Positions 59,508 through 64,000 of a stretch of DNA of 64,000 bases are shown here, piece after piece. Position 1 is the first letter of the stretch; the number at the start of each line of letters is the position of its first letter. The notes beneath the pieces are model-generated. The model saw nothing but the letters and a program-made list of their open reading frames with translations, had not been told where the DNA came from and searched no databases. The stretch covers positions 17,668,218 to 17,732,217 of the forward strand of contig NC_059507.1 in NCBI RefSeq assembly GCF_914767665.1, written 5' to 3'. The position numbers and the translations under genes were made by a program. Source of the DNA: Harmonia axyridis. Taxonomy: Eukaryota > Arthropoda > Insecta > Coleoptera > Coccinellidae.

Positions 59508-60232
59508 TTCCGCATGTCCTAGAACATACATAGGACAAACCAACAGACGTATAACTAACAGAGTATATGAGCACCAACTTGCAATACGCCAAGGAGATCC
59601 AACATCTGCCCTATTCAAACACTACTCTGAAACAGGACATAACGTTGATTTTGAGGGATGTAAGACCATCTCTGCAGAGAGAACCCTCACATGTAGGATA
59701 ATCCGTGAAGCACTCGAGATCGAAAAACGACCCAATTGTCTCAACAAACGGGATGATGGTCAAAGATTACCCAACACTTGGAAAACTTTGATTTCCCGTC
59801 ATGGCTACACATCGATCGATAACTCAGCCCCTGACAACAACCCGACCGACAGTTCAGCTTCATACCACCCGTACCAGGCTCCCAGTTGCCACCCGTTCGA
59901 TAACAACCCGATCGATGACTCGAAGTCACATGACATCACCATCGGTTCCTGCACAATCGATAACATCTCGATCGACAACAAACCGATCGAAAACAACTCG
60001 ATCAATAACAACTCGATCGATGACAGCTCGATCAATGACTGGAGGATGCCTAACAACTGCGCAACCTCCATCACGTGGGTCACCTCCTTCTACTATGAAT
60101 ACAAGACCTCTCGTGGTTAACGTTCAGTTGCCTCGAGGGACGGAAGATAACCACACCTACGAGAATACTCTTGTTGATGATACCTGGGGAGTAGGCAGAT
60201 TGAGACCCCGGCGTAAAGTCAACGGTTCTTGA
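59508..60232 (+). pseudogene. Penelope-E copy 1 GIY-YIG endonuclease and tail
   Basis: Starts VPCSACPRTYIGQTNRR, with RITNRVYEHQLAIRQGD and the later EALEIEKRPNCLNKRDDG. A 2-bp deletion near 59800 shifts the frame relative to copy 2. The true C-terminal frame (59801-60232) is an Arg/Thr/Ser-rich tail encoded by an imperfect CGATCGATAACAACT repeat, ending in RRKVNGS. Confidence 0.82.
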
Positions 60233-60266
60233 AAATGGCTCCAAAATCGGAGCCGAAACGTCGAAC
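60225..60266 (+). ncRNA. hammerhead-like ribozyme motif, Penelope-E copy 1
   Basis: Stem I is GTTC (60225-60228) with GAAC (60263-60266) and the core is TTGAAAA (60229-60235). Stem II is GGCTCC with GGAGCC. GAAAC (60255-60259) is followed by GTC (60260-60262). Core positions 3 and 8 are U and A. The stop codon of the protein (TGA, 60230-60232) lies inside the core. Confidence 0.7.
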
Positions 60267-60317
60267 ACGACAAAATATTAGACGCGGTTCAATCCGGAAC
60301 ACACAATGTTCAAATAT

Positions 60318-60350
60318 ATATATATATATATATGTTATATATATATATAT
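60318..60350. repeat. (TA)n microsatellite
   Basis: Short TA tract, with one GT interruption, between the two family E copies. Confidence 0.9.
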
Positions 60351-60352
60351 AT

Positions 60353-61570
60353 GTTCTTGATGTCCTCGTAGCGAAATCCAACGATTCCTTCACACACACG
60401 ATTTACAGAAAACCAACCCACACAAACCGCTACCTGAATGCAAATTCACACCATCATCCGTCTCAAATCAACTCCGTATTGAACTCCTTAATCCATAGAT
60501 CCATAAAACTGACAGATAACCTACACATTCAAAAAGAAATCAACATCCTTCAAACCGCCCTACAACAGAATGGCTACAACAGTCAACAAGTTCAGAAAGC
60601 CATCAACCGACATCAGACCTATACACAACAGCCCAAAAATCCTCCAGAAAATTTCCCTCATAAAGCTTTTCTACCTTTTATCAAAGGTGTCACTGACAAA
60701 ATCAGTCGCATACTACGAAAACAGGATATAAAAACAGTTTTCACAGCCGATAACAAAATTTCCAAATTTCTTCGAACACCAAAGGATACGATCGATAACG
60801 AGTCTCAAGGAGTATACGAGATACCATGTTCCGCATGTCCTAGAACATACATAGGTCAAACCAACAGACGTATAACTAACAGAGTATATGAGCACCAACT
60901 CGCAATACGCCAAGGAGATCCAACATCTGCCCTATTCAAGCACTACTCTGAAACAGGACATAACGTTGATTTTGAGGGATGTAAGACCATCTCTGCAGAG
61001 AGAACCCTCACATGTAGGATAATCCGTGAAGCACTCGAGATCGAAAAACGACCCAATTGTCTCAACAAACGGGATGATGGTCAAAGATTACCCAACACTT
61101 GGAAACCTTTGATTTCCCGTCTCATGGCGACACATCGATCGATAACTCAGCCCTCGACAACAACCCGATCGATAGTTCAACTTCATACCACCCGTACCAG
61201 GCTCCCAGTTGCCACCCGTTCGATAACAACCCGATCGATGACTCGAAGTCACGTGACATCACCATCGGTTCCTGCACAATCGATAACAACTCGATCGACA
61301 ACAAACCGATCGAAAACAACTCGATCAATAACAACTCGATCGATGACAGCTCGATCGATGACTGGAGGCTGCCTAACAACTGCGCAACCGGCTCCTGCGC
61401 AACCTCCATCACGTGGGTCACCTCCTTCTACTATGAATACAGGACCTCTCGTGGTTAACGTTCAGTTGCCTCGAGGGACGGAAGATAACCACACCTACGA
61501 TAATACTCTTGTTGATGATACCTGGGGAGTAGGCAGATTGAGACCCCGGCGTAAAGTCAACGGTTCTTGA
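60353..61570 (+). CDS. Penelope-E copy 2 polyprotein C-terminal part (GIY-YIG endonuclease)
   Basis: About 405 codons are open. They begin in the reverse transcriptase thumb side ([20 protein letters not shown]), continue through VTDKISRILRKQDI and the GIY-YIG endonuclease (VYEIPCSACPRTYIGQTNRR, about 60810-60870), then LIREALEIEKRP-like sequence and a repetitive Arg/Thr/Ser tail (TTRSTTNRSKTTRS) before the stop at 61568-61570. The tail is encoded by a short tandem DNA repeat at about 61128-61395. The reverse transcriptase catalytic part is missing, so it is not autonomous. The endonuclease itself looks intact. Confidence 0.85.
   Translation, partial: VLDVLVAKSNDSFTHTIYRKPTHTNRYLNANSHHHPSQINSVLNSLIHRSIKLTDNLHIQKEINILQTALQQNGYNSQQVQKAINRHQTYTQQPKNPPENFPHKAFLPFIKGVTDKISRILRKQDIKTVFTADNKISKFLRTPKDTIDNESQGVYEIPCSACPRTYIGQTNRRITNRVYEHQLAIRQGDPTSALFKHYSETGHNVDFEGCKTISAERTLTCRIIREALEIEKRPNCLNKRDDGQRLPNTWKPLISRLMATHRSITQPSTTTRSIVQLHTTRTRLPVATRSITTRSMTRSHVTSPSVPAQSITTRSTTNRSKTTRSITTRSMTARSMTGGCLTTAQPAPAQPPSRGSPPSTMNTGPLVVNVQLPRGTEDNHTYDNTLVDDTWGVGRLRPRRKVNGS
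61128..61395 (+). repeat. imperfect CGATCGATAAC-type tandem repeat in the Penelope-E tail
   Basis: Units of roughly 15-18 bp built on GATCGATAACAACT and GATCGACAACAAACC recur about 15 times. All three plus frames stay open for long stretches. The same repeat is in copy 1 (59813-60055). Confidence 0.8.
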
Positions 61571-61604
61571 AAATGGCTCCAAAATCGGAGCCGAAACGTC
61601 GAAC
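61563..61604 (+). ncRNA. hammerhead-like ribozyme motif, Penelope-E copy 2
   Basis: Identical to the motif at 60225-60266, including the stop codon placed inside the core. Confidence 0.7.
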
Positions 61605-61678
61605 ACGACAAAATATTAGACGCGGTCCAATCCGGAACACACAAAGTTCAAATATTTCCTACCGCGGAAACCTATCCG

Positions 61679-61680
<2 letters not shown>

Positions 61681-61746
<66 letters not shown>
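61681..61746. repeat. (TA)n microsatellite
   Basis: TA tract between Penelope-E copy 2 and the foldback element. Confidence 0.95.
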
Positions 61747-61749
<3 letters not shown>

Positions 61750-63692
61750 GGTGAGTCTTTGACTTGTACATATATTTTAACCCAAGATTCCTGAGGTCAA
61801 AAGAAACACTTTTTTCCTTTACCATTTTTTCCGATTCGGCCCGGTTAAAAAGATACAGGCTGTTGAAAATCGATAAAAAAATGTGATTTTCGGCTATATC
61901 TCGTAAATGGTTGTATCGAAGGAAATGATTTTTGAAATATAGCTTTTTTTTGATGTGATACATCTTATCCGAACACCAGATTCCATACACATTCTTCTGT
62001 TTCTTTGTTATGAACATAACATACCATAAAAATACCAGAAATTCGAAGAAACCAACTCTTAATAGTAATTTGAACGTTCATTGAAGAATATTTGGCTAAT
62101 TTGAAAAATAAAAGTATTCTTCATATTTTCTCGTACAAAGCGCCGTTTTCGAATAACTTGATCTTAAAAAAAAAAAATTATCTGTGAAATTCAAAAAATT
62201 GGGTACTTTGGCTGAATGCAACTCTGTTCTATTGTGGAAAAAAAAACCACAGAAATGAATATTTACTATGAAGTCATGTCTCAGATTTAAGAATTGAAGT
62301 ACTAGCCAACTTAGTTTGAAAATGAAGTTATTTGAATAAGCTCACCTCAACTCCTCGATTTGATTAAAAATCTCTGAGCTTTGGCACAGCTCTGATAATA
62401 AGAAGATACTTCACTAAAATCAACATTCTTTTTGAAAAGTCCAGATTATTCATAAAACCCATGTTTAAAAAAGTTTTCACAAAATAGTCCCATTATAATG
62501 ACAACAATCAATATCCCACTAAAGACTGCTGCTATCGAACAATACTGTATTCTTCTTCGGCTCATTCAAACTCACATCGAAACATATCACTAGGACTAGG
62601 TACATACTAGACAAATTTTCATGTGATTGAGATTGAATACTTTTATTCTTTTGCTATTCCATAAATTCATCCTAAGAGCTTATGATTGACATACTTCCAA
62701 GAGGGCCATAATTGTTTTAATGTGAAAACAAATTAGGTGAGTTGAAAGAAACCAAATATTCTATTGTGGATATTTACATTGAATACTTCTCATTTATTTT
62801 CAATGCCAAAATCAAGATGAATTAAGTAGTAAAGTTGGCTATAATGTAGGTACACATTAACAACAAATTTGATTACAAGTGGAGTCTAACATTTTCCATT
62901 GATTACAGAGCCAGAATATTTTACATATTTCCATATTTTCATACTGATGGTTTCAAAAATATTGATGCATTTCAATATTTTATTGAGATAGTTGGAACAA
63001 ATCAAATGCTTCATTTCATAACAAATATCTTATAACAATAACAGTGTAAACTGTAAATGAAAATTTTAGGTTAGAACTTAGAACATAGATTATTCGAACC
63101 GAACTGCTGTGTTTATATTTGGCATCACTCGAAATTTGAAATTCAAACTTAAAACCACAGATTACTATAGTCTGTGTTAGATCTTTCATAGATGAATATT
63201 ATTTATTTGAGATTTTAAGGTTAATTCTTGCACGAAAAATAAACAACGATATCATATAAATGAAATATAATGAATGAATGGATATGAGTATCAGAGCTAA
63301 TATGGGTGGTAGCGAGCTCAATTCGTTATAATTATCGAAAATGAAATAGAAATCAAGAGAAGAATATTTAATCTTTAGCGTCAACGAAATTGGAATAACT
63401 CATTTATTTGATTATAAACACTACTTTGTTCAACAAATGGAATGTTAAACGTGAGTTTATGATGGTTTTTCTAATTTAGTAGCTTATTTCCAAGGTTCAA
63501 GAGGTATATCTTATGCTTGAGAAAACTTCAGTGTTCCGGTTTTCAGGGGTGAATTAGCTCATTTTGAAAATTTAAAATGGCTATATCTTTTTAACAGGGC
63601 CGAATCGGAAAAAATGGTAAATGAAAAAAGTGTTTCTTTTGACCTCAGGAATCTTGGGTTAAAATATATGTACAAGTCAAAGACTCACCCTG
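61747..63692. mobile_element. long-TIR non-autonomous DNA element
   Basis: Ends CAGGGTGAGTCTTTGACTTG and its complement are part of ~112-bp terminal inverted repeats with only two or three mismatches, sitting in TA sequence (TA target). The ~1.7 kb between them is AT-rich and holds no open frame of note. The TA target and CAGGGTG start suggest mobilisation by a Tc1/mariner-like transposase supplied elsewhere. Confidence 0.82.
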
Positions 63693-63737
63693 TATATATA
63701 TATATATATATATAGACATATATATATATATATATAT
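63693..63737. repeat. (TA)n microsatellite
   Basis: TA tract with one GACA interruption after the foldback element. Confidence 0.88.
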
Positions 63738-63770
63738 TTGAATTCGTTTTTACCTAGTTCTTTATAACAT

Positions 63771-63875
63771 GTAAAGGACTTATTCATTGGATATCTAGGT
63801 TAAAGTTTGATTTAGATGTTTATTGTTTACAAACGTTTCGGCAAATCAACCTAGATACCCAATGAATAAGTCCTT

Positions 63876-63880
<5 letters not shown>
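63771..63880. mobile_element. Penelope-like family H, folded end fragment
   Basis: Inverted arms of about 33 bp (TGTAAAGGACTTATTCATTG and its complement) flank a core that, on the minus strand, contains GCCGAAACGTT, the 3' half of a hammerhead-like motif. (TA)n follows. Assignment rests only on this resemblance. Confidence 0.45.
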
Positions 63881-63921
<41 letters not shown>

Positions 63922-63940
63922 ATATCAATTATATATATAT
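63881..63940. repeat. (TA)n microsatellite
   Basis: TA tract with a short interruption (GATATCAAT) before the last Penelope-A end. Confidence 0.9.
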
Positions 63941-64000
63941 ATCAATTTTCCCACACCCCTTATCATACTTATAACTATTGTTGTATATTGGGAATTAAAA
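63941..64000 (+). mobile_element. Penelope-A 3' end fragment at the window edge
   Basis: Matches the last ~60 bp of family A (CCCACACCCCTTATCATAC, ending TTGGGAATTAAAA), reaching the end of the window. It may be only an end fragment or may continue beyond the edge. Confidence 0.85.

Larger units (their letters stand above)
60353..61680 (+). mobile_element. Penelope-like element family E, copy 2
   Basis: 5'-truncated just after the catalytic motif (first codons [11 protein letters not shown]), then uninterrupted through the endonuclease to the 3' end. The hammerhead-like motif is at 61563-61604, and the terminal sequence runs to (TA)n at 61681. Confidence 0.9.

Overview
This window looks like insect (at least arthropod) repeat-rich DNA. 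It is AT-rich, contains no recognisable host gene, tRNA, rRNA or CRISPR array, and is almost entirely retroelements, DNA transposons and (TA)n microsatellite. The element types seen (Penelope-like elements with GIY-YIG endonuclease, CR1/jockey-type LINEs, R4/Dong-like LINEs with a restriction-like endonuclease, an Osvaldo-like Ty3/gypsy element, a Crypton-like tyrosine recombinase with small introns) all fit an arthropod, but I cannot name the species.

Layout, left to right. 1-3480: a decayed LINE (L-A, minus). 3710-4320: palindromic Penelope ends around (TA)n. 4822-6374: R4/Dong-like LINE pieces. 6442-8676: Penelope family A, copy 1. 8707-8838: family G end. 8863-15510: family B, interrupted by a LINE (L-B, about 10855-14215). 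15733-16268: family F ends. 16287-17650: R4-2. 17779-21847: a head-to-head dimer of family C. 22206-24183: family A, copy 2 (minus). 24240-24497: family D. 24695-34720: R4-3, split by a gypsy LTR element (24821-33460, 4-bp target duplication) that itself holds a foldback element (31238-32280). 34828-43468: an unidentified non-coding element dominated by a 6-kb imperfect palindrome. 43829-44176: family B ends. 44214-47628: LINE L-A, cut short. 47629-54267: a tandem array of about 853-bp family D units, interrupted by a Crypton-like transposon (52262-53902). 54412-61680: two family E copies, the first split by a nearly intact CR1-like LINE (54967-59010). 61747-63692: a long-TIR foldback element. 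63761-64000: small Penelope ends.

Two themes tie it together. First, (TA)n tracts separate nearly every element, as if they were a shared landing site for Penelope-like and R4/Dong-like retroelements. Second, every Penelope family here ends in a hammerhead-ribozyme-like motif. The flanking stem, the C3-G8 pair and the stem III pair change together between families while the NUH cleavage triplet is kept. In family D this motif punctuates the 853-bp tandem array, whose units encode only the Penelope N-terminal domain; this is the best candidate for a system worth following up.
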